Shown here: piece by piece, positions 27,583 through 36,957 of the stretch
Layout: each line of letters begins with the position of its first letter
Numbering within the stretch: the first letter of the stretch is position 1
Source of the DNA: Ardenticatenaceae bacterium
Lineage (GTDB): Bacteria > Chloroflexota > Anaerolineae > Promineifilales > Promineifilaceae
Assembly: GCA_020634315.1 (NCBI GenBank)
Contig: JACKBV010000025.1
Span: 8,041-72,040, forward strand
DNA: 64,000 bases
Reading direction: 5' to 3'
Made by a program: the position numbers and the translations under genes
The notes under the pieces: model-generated
Told to the model about the DNA's origin: nothing
Database searches by the model: none
The model's input: only the letters and a program-made list of their open reading frames with translations

Positions 27583-28820
27583 CAGTTGACCCCCTGCACC
27601 AACGCTTGCAAATGCGCTTCAATCCGCGCCACCGTATCATCAATCGTGAAATGAGCTTCCACTTCGCGCTGTGCCGCCGCCGCCAAAGACGGAACCAGTT
27701 CACGCTCTTGCATCACCCGCAAAAGCTGTGCCGCCAACGCCTCAGCATCTTTCGCCGGGAACGTCAACCCCGTCTGTTCATGAGCCAGAGCCTCTCCGCT
27801 TCCCCCCGTCGTTGTGCCGATAACCATTAATCCGGCCGACATCGCTTCCAGCATCGTGCAAGAAAGCGGCTCATCCCATTCAGAGGGCAACAACAATACC
27901 TGGTGCGCAGCCATCACCTGCGGCATCTCCGCCACAGGAACCGGCGGCGCAAACGTCACAAACGGTGCCAAACCATGCCGGGCAACTTGCGCCTCTAACT
28001 GTTGTCGATAATCAGACGGCCCATCGCCAACAATCGTCAACGTAATATCTTGCAGCGCATGCCGCTGCCGCAGCAGCCCCATTGCCTCCAAAACTGTATG
28101 AATGCCCTTTTCGGTTGCCACACGTCCGGCAATCACACACCGCAGCGGCCCCGACTGCACGGGCGGCACAGCATGGTGAAACATGCCCACGTCAATGCCA
28201 TTGGGGATAACCACAGCATCGCGCCCAATCAACGAGCGCAAGCGATCCCGCACATAATGGCTGACGCTAATACTATGCTCATAGCGCAGGCGAATTGGCT
28301 TTCCCTCGCGCCGAAGCTGCCACAAGGCAATCTTTGCCAATGGCGTTTTTATCAGGCGTGCCAATGGCTGTTCTGCCTCTGCTTCCCAATACTCCTCGTA
28401 TTCGTCGGGGAGTTCCGGGAGGTAGTTCGCAAAGTAGTAAACCACTTTCGTTTGCGGCAGGGCTTCCGCGACCTGCAACATGGCGCGTGACAATCCATGC
28501 GCGTGCCAGACAAAAATCACATCTGGCTGCATCCGCCGCACCATCTGCTGTAAGCTGTCAATATCAGCCTGTTCACGCTGCCGCCGCCCCCGAAAAAATT
28601 GCTGCATCGCCGACTGCGGTAAAAGCCAGTCGGGATCGATATGTAATGAGCGCTGCACCGGATATGGCTTAAACTCTTCGCCATGACGATAGGTGCTGGT
28701 CAACACTTCGATTTGATGACCACGCTCGTGCAGCCCATCAGCCACCTGTTCGCAAATGCGCATATATCCCCAACCATAATCGCATGGGGGGTAATAAGCT
28801 GTGATAATGAGTATTTTCAC
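27582..28820 (-). CDS. Glycosyltransferase family 4, tandem paralogue B (GTG start)
   Basis: 412 residues from a GTG at 28820. MKILIITAYYPPCDYGWGYM, RGHQIEVLTSTYRHGEEF and DVIFVWHAHGLSRAMLQVAE align with the gene just downstream. Donor half: VIPNGIDVGMFHHAV, VIAGRVATEKGIHTVLEAM, LTIVGDGPSDYR, LLPSEWDEPLSCTMLEAMSAGLMVIGTTTGGSGE. The start overlaps the stop of the sulfatase-fold gene by four bases (GTGA). Confidence 0.9.
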   Translation of the reverse strand: MKILIITAYYPPCDYGWGYMRICEQVADGLHERGHQIEVLTSTYRHGEEFKPYPVQRSLHIDPDWLLPQSAMQQFFRGRRQREQADIDSLQQMVRRMQPDVIFVWHAHGLSRAMLQVAEALPQTKVVYYFANYLPELPDEYEEYWEAEAEQPLARLIKTPLAKIALWQLRREGKPIRLRYEHSISVSHYVRDRLRSLIGRDAVVIPNGIDVGMFHHAVPPVQSGPLRCVIAGRVATEKGIHTVLEAMGLLRQRHALQDITLTIVGDGPSDYRQQLEAQVARHGLAPFVTFAPPVPVAEMPQVMAAHQVLLLPSEWDEPLSCTMLEAMSAGLMVIGTTTGGSGEALAHEQTGLTFPAKDAEALAAQLLRVMQERELVPSLAAAAQREVEAHFTIDDTVARIEAHLQALVQGVN

Positions 28821-30181
28821 TCGACGTATCCAAGGCCACGTAAACGATTTAACAACTCCGCATCCAGATTGGGTTCCCCGGTCGCCTCATCTGGCATGGT
28901 CTCATCCATTCGCCGCCGCCGCTCTTCCACATAGGCGAGCAAACGCTTCACAATTGCCGGATATTGGGCGGCAATGTTATTGGCTTCGCCGGGGTCTTCT
29001 TGCAGGTCATATAGGCGAGGGTTATCTGATTGGCGGCTATCCCAGATAAATTTGAACTCTTCCGTGCGGACAGCCACAATATGCCAATCATCACGCAGCA
29101 TTTCGCTAACCGACACGTTCGACTTATACGTGTCAGGCTGACCTGTCCAGAGCGGGGTCAGGCTTTCCCCTTCCACGCCGTCCGGAGCAGCATAGCCACA
29201 CAAATTCAAAATAGTGGGAGCCAGATCAAGCGTACGCACCTGCCGTGTAACAACCTGTGCATCCTGTACGCCTGGCACCTGCATCAACAACGGCACACGC
29301 AAAATTTCGTCGTGCAAGTTGTTTTCAAAATGCCCCCAACGGCCGTGATCGAGAAACTCTTCCCCATGATCCGCAACGACAATGATGACTGTATCTTCAA
29401 AACGGCCGCTTTTTTCCAGGTAGTCGAACAGCTTCCCGATTTCCGTATCGGTGTAACGCAAAGCATCCTCATACAGTTGAATGTAATGCCGCCGTTGTTC
29501 GGGTGAAATCAACTGCTGATTCCAATTGGAGGCGTGCATGTGCGCCAGATCGCGCCATGCCTGGGCAATGTTTTCGGGCGCGGTCAATGTGTCTTCAAGA
29601 TGATAAGGCCAATGCACGTCCATGTAATGTGCCCACACAAAAAACGGCTTGTCGGCACGATCAATCCATTGGCGCACCTGGGTATTCAGGTCTGTGGCCG
29701 TATCGTAAATTTTGGCTGGCCGCGTGCGTATCCCCAACATCTTCGCCATTTGATGGAAGAGAGGAGTGCGCAAAAGGCGCTGCCCGCCTTTCATATACCG
29801 GATTTTGGGGTCTTTTTCTTGGGGAATTAAATCAACGAACTCGTGAAAATCACGGTGATAGCCATAGGTTTTGCTGAGCAATGGGCTGGTCGAAAAGGCG
29901 GCGGTACGATACCCATTTTCACCGAGAATGGCTAATGGAGACGGCCGTTCCTGAGCCAATGCCCCTAAACATCCCCCATACATCGAAGCATAACTCGACG
30001 TAATAATCACAGGGAACGCGGCCTGCGTCCACGACCCGCCCGTGATTGCTTGGGCAAAACGAATCCCGCGTGCTGCTAACTTATCCAGATTAGGCGTCAA
30101 CGATGGTTGATGCCCATAGCAACCTACCCAATCCGCACGCAGCGTATCAATCGTCAGCAAGATGACATTTGGTTTATTCAC
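28817..30181 (-). CDS. Alkaline-phosphatase-superfamily (sulfatase-fold) enzyme without the formylglycine motif
   Basis: 454 residues from a GTG at 30181, backed by GAGGAG seven bases upstream. Fold motifs: NVILLTIDTLRADWVGCYG near the N-terminus (first metal Asp), VIIVVADHGEEFLDHGRWGHF near 250-270 (second metal site), and NVSVSEML later. Where sulfatases have C/S-x-P-x-R, this protein reads GGSWTQAAFPVIITS, so it has no Cys/Ser-type formylglycine site and likely uses Thr as nucleophile. A phospho-ester hydrolase or a phosphoglycerol/phosphoethanolamine-type transferase acting on the glycan is therefore more likely than a sulfatase. No signal peptide is obvious, so it may be cytoplasmic. Confidence 0.8.
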   Translation of the reverse strand: MNKPNVILLTIDTLRADWVGCYGHQPSLTPNLDKLAARGIRFAQAITGGSWTQAAFPVIITSSYASMYGGCLGALAQERPSPLAILGENGYRTAAFSTSPLLSKTYGYHRDFHEFVDLIPQEKDPKIRYMKGGQRLLRTPLFHQMAKMLGIRTRPAKIYDTATDLNTQVRQWIDRADKPFFVWAHYMDVHWPYHLEDTLTAPENIAQAWRDLAHMHASNWNQQLISPEQRRHYIQLYEDALRYTDTEIGKLFDYLEKSGRFEDTVIIVVADHGEEFLDHGRWGHFENNLHDEILRVPLLMQVPGVQDAQVVTRQVRTLDLAPTILNLCGYAAPDGVEGESLTPLWTGQPDTYKSNVSVSEMLRDDWHIVAVRTEEFKFIWDSRQSDNPRLYDLQEDPGEANNIAAQYPAIVKRLLAYVEERRRRMDETMPDEATGEPNLDAELLNRLRGLGYVE

Positions 30182-30199
30182 AAACTAACTCCTCGACAT

Positions 30200-30226
30200 G
30201 TAACGTGATTTGGCAAATCGCGTTAC
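30200..30226 (-). terminator. Hairpin between glycosyltransferase and sulfatase-fold genes
   Basis: GTAACGTGATTT (30200-30211) and AAATCGCGTTAC (30215-30226) pair over 12 positions with one wobble or mismatch and a 3-base loop. It lies in the 61-base gap, one of the larger gaps of the array. It is just upstream of the Shine-Dalgarno site of the 30181 gene, so it could also modulate translation. Confidence 0.5.
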
Positions 30227-30242
30227 GTGAAATCTTCTCTCT

Positions 30243-31478
30243 CTATGACGCCCCAATCACCTGCGCAAAATACGCTTCCAGCTCATCCACCATGCGCTCT
30301 AGCGTAAAACGCGCCTCAACCGTGCGGCGTGCAGCCTGCGCCAGCGTCAATGGCAGCGACCGATCTTGCAGCAGTAGATTCATTTTTTCAGCCAACGTTT
30401 GTGCATCGTCGGCAGGAAATACCAGACCATTTTCGCCATCATAGAGAATTTCTGGCGTCCCGCCGGTATCTGTGCCAATGACCACCAGGCCACAAGCCAT
30501 CGCTTCCTGCACCATCCGCGCCAATGGCTCTGCCCAAATGGAGGGAAAAACCAGCACATCATGTGCCGCTAAAATGGCAGGCATTTGCTCGCGGGGCACA
30601 AAGCCGCGAAATTCGATCAAATCTATCACGCCTAACTCTTGTGCCTGCTGCCGTAAATACGCCTCATAAGCAGGCGCACCACTCCCCAAAATGGTTAATT
30701 TGAGAGCCGGGTCTGGTTGCAATTGGCGTAAATGATGCAATGCGGCGACCACGGTATGCACGCCTTTGTCGGGTGACAGCCGCCCCGCATAAAGGAGGCG
30801 TAGGGTGTCTGTGGAAGTTGGTAACGGCCGTATCGTAAACTTATCCAACTCAATGCCATTATGCACAACTCGCAGCCGTTCGCGGGGCAAGCCAGCCTTC
30901 GCCACCATCTGCTCCAACATAAACGCACTGACACACAACACCAGACGAAAATCAAGTTGATTGCGCGGTGTCGTATGGATAAATGGCAGCAACAGCTTCC
31001 CCAACATCCTCTTCGGCAAACTTGTCCACCACTTGCCACTGGCATCAGTCCAATATGCTGTGTGCGCGTCTGGTTCGGCCGGCCAATAGCTCGCCATGTA
31101 ATAGACGACACGCCCCGGACAAAGCTGTTCGGCCGTTTGCACCACGTTATGGGACATATTCCACATCCCATTCACGTAAACGACATCCGGGTTAAATGTC
31201 CGCACAGCTTCTTGTACGGCCGCACGATTTTCTGCTTCGTGGCGGCGGTGTGCAAGGGCATAACCAGGATGGTAATGGACATGATCGGGACTTTCCAAAT
31301 GCAATGTGCGCAGCACATTTGCTTCAGGCGTTGTCAATTCTGCCTGGCGGTAATTGCTGGTTAAGACCAACACCTCATGCCCACGTTCTTGCAAACGCTG
31401 GCTGACATCGCGGGTCAATTGATCCCAACCACCTAACTCAACTGGCGGGAAATAATTGCTGATCACTAAAATTCGCAT
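30243..31478 (-). CDS. Glycosyltransferase family 4
   Basis: About 411 residues. Three consecutive ATGs (31484, 31481, 31478) are possible starts. I take the last because MRILVISNYFPPVELGG is the canonical GT4 opening. A longer frame to 31568 would overlap the upstream gene and is rejected. Donor half: VVHNGIELDKFTIRP, LLYAGRLSPDKGVHTVVAAL, LTILGSGAPAYEAYL, VFPSIWAEPLARMVQEAMACGLVVIGTDTGGTPE. The family signature (E near 335) is intact. It is more distant from paralogues A and B but shares the RGHE-VLTS-YR pattern. Confidence 0.88.
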   Translation of the reverse strand: MRILVISNYFPPVELGGWDQLTRDVSQRLQERGHEVLVLTSNYRQAELTTPEANVLRTLHLESPDHVHYHPGYALAHRRHEAENRAAVQEAVRTFNPDVVYVNGMWNMSHNVVQTAEQLCPGRVVYYMASYWPAEPDAHTAYWTDASGKWWTSLPKRMLGKLLLPFIHTTPRNQLDFRLVLCVSAFMLEQMVAKAGLPRERLRVVHNGIELDKFTIRPLPTSTDTLRLLYAGRLSPDKGVHTVVAALHHLRQLQPDPALKLTILGSGAPAYEAYLRQQAQELGVIDLIEFRGFVPREQMPAILAAHDVLVFPSIWAEPLARMVQEAMACGLVVIGTDTGGTPEILYDGENGLVFPADDAQTLAEKMNLLLQDRSLPLTLAQAARRTVEARFTLERMVDELEAYFAQVIGAS

Positions 31479-31483
31479 CATCA

Positions 31484-32959
31484 TTAAAGGAACCGCTGCC
31501 GATTCTTTACCATCCAAAAAATGACAGCCCCAAAGACAAAAAGAACAGCGGGAAGCGCCCCTTCCCAAATAGAGCTACCAAGATTCGGGACGTCAGTGGA
31601 GCCAGATGTACCTGGCTGAAAGGGGCGTGGTGTCGGGGTCATTTCTACAGGGGTTACTGTCGTGCGGGGCGTTGGCTGCGGGGTTGGCGATGGAAAAGGT
31701 AAAGGTGTTATTGGATCCAAATCATCAAGAATACGGCTGGTGACATACATGGGACCAAAGGCCTCGTTGGTGAAAGCGGCCACGAGTTCGTTGCCGCCAC
31801 GAATGGTTGAACGCAGGCTGTGGGCATGGTAACGTCCATCACGTTCTTCCAGACCATTGGCGGCAATCAGATAAATCATGGTGATGGGTTTCCAGCCGGA
31901 CTCGGCATCCCAGGTTGTGTAATAAATGCCTTGCGGCCAACGAATTTGTGCCAAGAGATGTAAACGGCCGTTTTCATCCCCCGTCAAAGCGTCCCCCAAA
32001 GCCATACCTTGTAAATGACCAAATAAATGCTCTGTCTCAGTCCAGGTGACACCGCGATCCAACGAATAGCGGTGTTCACGCTCTACGTCTGTGTTCCCGG
32101 CCCAAATGGCGTGAACGGTGTTGCCGACAACGGCAAAGCCAGGATGAGACACACGCAGTTCATCGGGCGTATCGTCGGCTTCATCAATCGTAAACGGCCG
32201 TGACCACGTATCGCCCCCATCCAACGAATGTGCGTAACGAATCCACTGCCCCAAAGCCGCGCCCGTATCCAGGCCAATGTACAACCAGAGCACATGCAAA
32301 CCACCTTCCGCATCCAGTTCAAAATGCATCAACTGCGGTGCCTGGTTGGTGGCAATATCCGGGTCTAACCAGACCGGATTTGACCAGGTAATACCACGAT
32401 CAAACGAACGTGTGTAATAAATACCCGGTTCCTGGCCGTAAAAGTTGGAATAAACGATATGAAACACACCGGCATCATCAATCCGCAGCTGCGGGAGATA
32501 GGCAGGCAAATCAATATACTGCGGCGTCGACCAATGCTGCACCGACAAAGCGTCATAGGCAGGCGCACTCATGTAATAGACAGGGCCGCTGTTCCCTTCA
32601 TTCCAGATCAGGTGCAGCAGCCCCTCGCTGTCAATGGTTGGCGAAATCGTGCCAATCGTCAATCCTGGCGGCGCAACGCGAATGTCAATGGGGTCGGCCC
32701 AGGTACGGCCGTCATACCGCGTGTACATAATTGATTCCCGTTCGTCATCTGGCCCCATCTCCTGCCAAAACATATGCACAAAGCCATATTGGTCGGGCAC
32801 CAGCACCGCTTCCCCAGTTTGTTCAACACCAGGCGTCGAAATTAACTGCGGCAAACGCCAACGATTGTCCTGCATTTGGGCGCGTGTCAATTCTGTTCCC
32901 AGAACAATACACACCATCAAGGCAGCCACAAACGCAAACAAAAGCCGCTTTCTCATCAT
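31484..32959 (-). CDS. Exported sialidase-fold (BNR/Asp-box) protein with C-terminal membrane anchor
   Basis: 491 residues. Signal peptide 1-26 (RLLFAFVAALMVCIVLG). The body is a beta-propeller with Asp-box-like repeats S-x-D-x-G-x-T-W: RSFDRGITWSNPVW near 185, HSLDGGDTWSRPF near 245 and YSLDRGVTWTETE near 300. A Thr/Pro linker (roughly 410-460) leads to a final hydrophobic helix GALPAVLFVFGAVIFWMV and a basic end KNRQRFL, so the protein is anchored with the propeller outside. True sialidase catalytic residues (the Arg triad) cannot be confirmed. A glycan-binding or structural role is equally possible. Same architecture as the 37875 gene. Confidence 0.82.
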   Translation of the reverse strand: MMRKRLLFAFVAALMVCIVLGTELTRAQMQDNRWRLPQLISTPGVEQTGEAVLVPDQYGFVHMFWQEMGPDDERESIMYTRYDGRTWADPIDIRVAPPGLTIGTISPTIDSEGLLHLIWNEGNSGPVYYMSAPAYDALSVQHWSTPQYIDLPAYLPQLRIDDAGVFHIVYSNFYGQEPGIYYTRSFDRGITWSNPVWLDPDIATNQAPQLMHFELDAEGGLHVLWLYIGLDTGAALGQWIRYAHSLDGGDTWSRPFTIDEADDTPDELRVSHPGFAVVGNTVHAIWAGNTDVEREHRYSLDRGVTWTETEHLFGHLQGMALGDALTGDENGRLHLLAQIRWPQGIYYTTWDAESGWKPITMIYLIAANGLEERDGRYHAHSLRSTIRGGNELVAAFTNEAFGPMYVTSRILDDLDPITPLPFPSPTPQPTPRTTVTPVEMTPTPRPFQPGTSGSTDVPNLGSSIWEGALPAVLFVFGAVIFWMVKNRQRFL

Positions 32960-33984
32960 AAAATCGACTCGTAGACCGGAATCAACTGCTCAATAATCTT
33001 CGGCCAGGCAAACTGTATCGCCTGTTCACGCGCCTGCACAGACATCGCCTCTAACCGCTGGCGATCTGCCAACAAAGAGAGCACTGTTTGTGCCATTGCC
33101 AATGACTCATTCGGTGGGATTAACACACCACAATCTGGCGTGACGTAATCACGAATTGAACCCACGTCAGTGACAACTGCGGGAAGCCCACAAGCCAACC
33201 CCTCAAGCACAGAGTTGTTAGCGGTCGCGTCTTGTAAAGGCATTAGCATCAATGAAGCGGTGCGGAACAGATCGTAGAGTTCACTTTCGGGGATCCGTGT
33301 GCGCAAGTCTACATTGGGATGAACGCCGACACGCTCAAAATTGTCACGCGCTGTCACCACTACAAATTTGACCTCTGGTCGCTGAAAAGCCACCAATTCG
33401 ATCACACCGCGCAAGGTGGCAAAATCACGCAAATGATTGCCAACATATAACACCAAATTGGGATCGCGCTCGGCAAATGAGGCGGGCGGCGTGAAATAAT
33501 CTATGTCTACGCCATGCGGCACATAAAACACTTTGTCTGGCCCCAACAAATCGGCAAACATTTCAATCTGATTACGTCCGACAACGACAACGGCCGAGAG
33601 CTTGCGAATATGCCAATCAAAGGGCATCACTTCCTTAAAGCGCTGCGGCGGCAAATGATAGGAAACGACGAGACGATTGTTATTGCGATTGTTCAGGTGA
33701 GCCAGATAATGATAGGTGTTCTCGCCATATAAAATGTGGTAAATGAGGTTTTGCGTTTTGAAAAGCTCGCGTGCTGTCTTTAACTCCGTGCCCAGAGCTT
33801 CCCAATCATAGGCAATCATGCCATTAGCCAGCTTCCACATGACGCGATGCCGCACGATTTTTTTGGAAACAGCTTTGCCATGCACAATTTTGCCACCGTA
33901 ATTCGCCAAAATATCATAGCCGGAATGGGAAGAATGATGGGCGTAGCGATAGGTGACAAAGCGGACTTTTTCGTCAACATTCAT
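32956..33984 (-). CDS. Glycosyltransferase family 4
   Basis: 342 residues, short for GT4, with an atypical N-terminal half (VRFVTYRYAHHSSHSGYDIL, then LIYHILYGENTYHYLAHL). The donor half is clear: FYVPHGVDIDYFTPP near 180, VLYVGNHLRDFATL near 203, VDLRTRIPESELYDLFRTASLMLMPLQDATANNSVLEGLACGLPAVVTDVGS near 250-300 (conserved Glu in VLEGLACG). Its stop lies 4 bases inside the next gene's start, so they are translationally coupled. Confidence 0.85.
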   Translation of the reverse strand: MNVDEKVRFVTYRYAHHSSHSGYDILANYGGKIVHGKAVSKKIVRHRVMWKLANGMIAYDWEALGTELKTARELFKTQNLIYHILYGENTYHYLAHLNNRNNNRLVVSYHLPPQRFKEVMPFDWHIRKLSAVVVVGRNQIEMFADLLGPDKVFYVPHGVDIDYFTPPASFAERDPNLVLYVGNHLRDFATLRGVIELVAFQRPEVKFVVVTARDNFERVGVHPNVDLRTRIPESELYDLFRTASLMLMPLQDATANNSVLEGLACGLPAVVTDVGSIRDYVTPDCGVLIPPNESLAMAQTVLSLLADRQRLEAMSVQAREQAIQFAWPKIIEQLIPVYESIL

Positions 33985-33989
33985 AGTGG

Positions 33990-35672
33990 TTAATCCAGGT
34001 ATCCTAATGCACGTAAATGGTCAATAATTTCTTCCGTTTGCGCATCAGAATACAGGTCGATGGTTTCAAAACCACTTTCGATATCTCCTGGCTGCTGCTG
34101 CACTGGATGGCTGTCGCGAAATTCTGGGGTCATGGTTTCTGTCAGGGAACGGCCGTCCCAATCATCAGGAAGCGGCACATCATACAAATGCAACAGCGTC
34201 GCCGGTACATCCATCAACACACCCGGTTCGGCCAATGCCCCACTCTGAAAATCACTTCCGGCAAACACAAAAATGCCATCACGACTGTGATGCCCAAAAT
34301 CCTTGATGTTGTCGACAAAGTAACGGCCGTATACCTTTTCCGCATACGAACCACGCCGGAACGTGCTCAAGATATTCCACGACGAAGCATACTTATCAAT
34401 GATGATATTGGGGCCATGAAAAGCAACCGGCCCGTCTAAGACCTCATCGGCCGTGTACACATTCTTAAACAAACGCTCGCCCGTCTCCGGGTCTGTCAAC
34501 TGCATCAACTTTTGCTTCAATTCCGACGCCAATATCTCCGCGTCAGCCGCAGACAACATTCCCTTTGGCTCACGCTCCGTCAGATTGAAATACAGCAGTC
34601 CAGAGTAAGACCCGCCAGGATAGACGCGTGTCTGTTCAAAATCGAGTTCGTCGTCATATTCCACATGCGTCCGTGCAAACGGCACATCTGCTTCCACGCG
34701 CTCCCAAAAATCATCAGCCCGCTCAGCAGAGAGGCGCGGCACAACAAAACGGAGCAGCCGCCGGTAAAGCAGTTCCCGCGCACCGTGCCAGCCATGACCA
34801 CGCAGCCACTGCGCCAACACCCAATTGAGCGTTTGTGCGCGGCTCGTAGACGGCCGTTTCCGTTGCACACAAAAACCTTCATCACGCAGCCAGGCATGCA
34901 GCAAAAAATCACCCTTCACACGGCGCGAACCATGATCCGAAATCGCCAACACATTATCCGGACGGAACGCCTCCAGCAAACGCCCTAAATCAACATCCAA
35001 TTGACGAATCGACTGGTTAACATGCTCCATTTGCGGCATCTTGTGATTCGCATGATCCAACATCATCAAATTAATCGCCAACACATCCACGTCATACTTC
35101 TCAGCCAACGCACATGCCGCTTTCACATGATAATCTTGAAGCGCCTTCTCCGCCGCAAAAATAACAGCCGGATCACCACTGCGCAGCATTTCCGCATCCA
35201 CAACCGGTTGATATGGGCCAAACTGATCCTCCAGCCATTTCAGCGCCTCGCGCGGAAAAGCCAAATCAGGCACAGACCCCGGCGCACCAAAACCAGCCAA
35301 CACAAACCCATCCAACCCATCTGGCGGATACGTAAAGGGCAAATTCACCAATCCAACCCGCACCCCCTGCTCATTCAACCGCTTCCAAAACGGCGTGCCC
35401 AGACGGCGCGGCGCACTCACCGGCACAAATTCATACGTATCAGTACGGCGATACGTCATATCAAAAATGCCATGCTTGCCCGGATTTTTCCCAGTGATAA
35501 TGGAAGACCACGCGGCAGGCGTCAAAGCTGGCAAGGTAGACATCAACACGCCCCAAGTGCCTGCTTCACGCAGCCGTTGAATGTTCGGCAGTTCTCCCTG
35601 TGCTAACAACGGATCCAGATAAGCCCAACAGGCCGCATCCAGACCAATCAGTAAGGTCTTCTTTTTCGTCAA
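33990..35672 (-). CDS. Type I phosphodiesterase/alkaline-phosphatase-superfamily enzyme (TTG start)
   Basis: 560 residues from a TTG at 35672, chosen because AAGGAG lies nine bases upstream, overlapping the TAA of the ABC gene. The longer frame to 35828 would overlap that gene. Motifs: KTLLIGLDAACWAYLDPLL (metal Asp), LPALTPAAWSSIITGKNPGKHGIFD near 50-75 (Thr as probable nucleophile), AINLMMLDHANHKMPQ near 220 and VLAISDHGSRRVKG near 255. It resembles the PF01663-type nucleotide pyrophosphatase/phosphodiesterase group. In this context it may add or remove a phospho-substituent on the glycan. No signal peptide or membrane helix is seen. Confidence 0.82.
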   Translation of the reverse strand: MTKKKTLLIGLDAACWAYLDPLLAQGELPNIQRLREAGTWGVLMSTLPALTPAAWSSIITGKNPGKHGIFDMTYRRTDTYEFVPVSAPRRLGTPFWKRLNEQGVRVGLVNLPFTYPPDGLDGFVLAGFGAPGSVPDLAFPREALKWLEDQFGPYQPVVDAEMLRSGDPAVIFAAEKALQDYHVKAACALAEKYDVDVLAINLMMLDHANHKMPQMEHVNQSIRQLDVDLGRLLEAFRPDNVLAISDHGSRRVKGDFLLHAWLRDEGFCVQRKRPSTSRAQTLNWVLAQWLRGHGWHGARELLYRRLLRFVVPRLSAERADDFWERVEADVPFARTHVEYDDELDFEQTRVYPGGSYSGLLYFNLTEREPKGMLSAADAEILASELKQKLMQLTDPETGERLFKNVYTADEVLDGPVAFHGPNIIIDKYASSWNILSTFRRGSYAEKVYGRYFVDNIKDFGHHSRDGIFVFAGSDFQSGALAEPGVLMDVPATLLHLYDVPLPDDWDGRSLTETMTPEFRDSHPVQQQPGDIESGFETIDLYSDAQTEEIIDHLRALGYLD

Positions 35673-35685
35673 TGCGTGCTTCTCC

Positions 35686-36951
35686 TTATGTATTCGGTGT
35701 CGTCCAGCGATGCGGCATACACACACTGACGTTCTTGTCAGATTGCACAGCACGGCCACGCAGCGTGCCCGGCTGCACATCAAAGTGAACGGCCCCTTCA
35801 ATGAAGTCTTGCCATTCACCACCGCCACCTAACAGAACATTCACAAAATAGCGGCCGGGAAGCAGCAGCAATTCGTCAAATTCACATATAAATTGCGGCC
35901 CAAGATTTGAATCGACCACATCATTAGGGCTTGGAAGCTCACTGCGGAAGATAGCAACGCGCTGCCCTAAATGGTTGAAGAAAATAAACGTACACGACAT
36001 GCGAGAAACGAGTTTGTCTGTGTGGAAAACAAAGCGGGCAGGGCCACCAGTTGTCAAGGCCGTTACAGCATCTTCGCCCTGCATAATGTCCACGCCAACC
36101 AGCTTCACGTCGCCCTTGCCTTCACGATCTGTTCGTTCCGCCAACCCGACAGCTTCAGCCTGTTCCAACGTATTCAGATAGGCATCAACCGCATCCATCA
36201 CCGAGCCATCAACAGCCAGTTGACCGTGCTGCAAGAAAACACCTCGCTGGCACAATGTCTGAATCAACGACATGTTATGGCTGACAAACAAAACGGTACG
36301 CCCTTCTCCAGCCACATCATCCATTTTGCCCAGACATTTTTTCTGGAAGGCCAGGTCACCCACAGCAAGAACCTCGTCAACGAGCAAGACTTCTGGCTCT
36401 AAGTGCGCCGCCACCGAAAAGGCCAGGCGAACATACATACCGCTAGAATAATGCTTGACAGGCGTGTCAATGAACTTATCAATCTCGGCAAAGGCCACAA
36501 TTTCGTCGAAGCGCCGATCAATCTCGACCTTTTTCATGCCGAGAATCGCGCCATTGAGAAATACATTTTCCCGACCAGTCAGTTCTGGGTGAAAGCCAGT
36601 ACCGACTTCGAGAAGGGAACCGACACGGCCGTATATACGCGCACTTCCCGCCGATGGTTCTGTAATACGGGACAATATCTTCAGCAACGTACTTTTGCCC
36701 GCGCCATTACGCCCAATAATGCCAACCGCTTCGCCCCGTTTAATGTCGAAAGTGACATCGCGCAGCGCCCAAATAATCTCGTCCAATTCGGCCGCGCCCG
36801 ACGCCTGCCCGCGCATCAACTTACCCATGCGGCGAAACGGCGCTTTCACCATATCGCTGACCTGCTCCCCAATCGTATCAAACTGCTTTTGGGGGCCACC
36901 AATGCGATATTCTTTCCCCAAATTTCTTACTTGAATGGCTACATCGCTCAT
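35686..36951 (-). CDS. wzt: ABC transporter ATP-binding protein with C-terminal glycan-recognition domain (Wzt-like)
   Basis: 421 residues. The N-terminal ATPase has a long Wzt-type lead-in, Walker A GIIGRNGAGKST near 78-89, the signature KHYSSGMYVRLAF near 166 and Walker B VLLVDEVLAVGD near 190-201, then VLFVSHNMSLIQTL. After residue 265 the C-terminal domain (VGVDIMQGEDAVTAL, ARFVFHTDKLVSRM, FFNHLGQRVAIF) resembles the carbohydrate-binding jelly-roll of Wzt proteins that read the chain end. It powers export of a completed lipid-linked polysaccharide with the permease directly downstream (gap 6). Confidence 0.93.
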   Translation of the reverse strand: MSDVAIQVRNLGKEYRIGGPQKQFDTIGEQVSDMVKAPFRRMGKLMRGQASGAAELDEIIWALRDVTFDIKRGEAVGIIGRNGAGKSTLLKILSRITEPSAGSARIYGRVGSLLEVGTGFHPELTGRENVFLNGAILGMKKVEIDRRFDEIVAFAEIDKFIDTPVKHYSSGMYVRLAFSVAAHLEPEVLLVDEVLAVGDLAFQKKCLGKMDDVAGEGRTVLFVSHNMSLIQTLCQRGVFLQHGQLAVDGSVMDAVDAYLNTLEQAEAVGLAERTDREGKGDVKLVGVDIMQGEDAVTALTTGGPARFVFHTDKLVSRMSCTFIFFNHLGQRVAIFRSELPSPNDVVDSNLGPQFICEFDELLLLPGRYFVNVLLGGGGEWQDFIEGAVHFDVQPGTLRGRAVQSDKNVSVCMPHRWTTPNT

Positions 36952-36957
36952 AACTAT

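Noticed and set aside
28817..30181. Naming this and the related genes arylsulfatases
   Set aside because: The formylglycine C/S-x-P-x-R site is absent in each, so a sulfatase label would claim more than the sequence shows.
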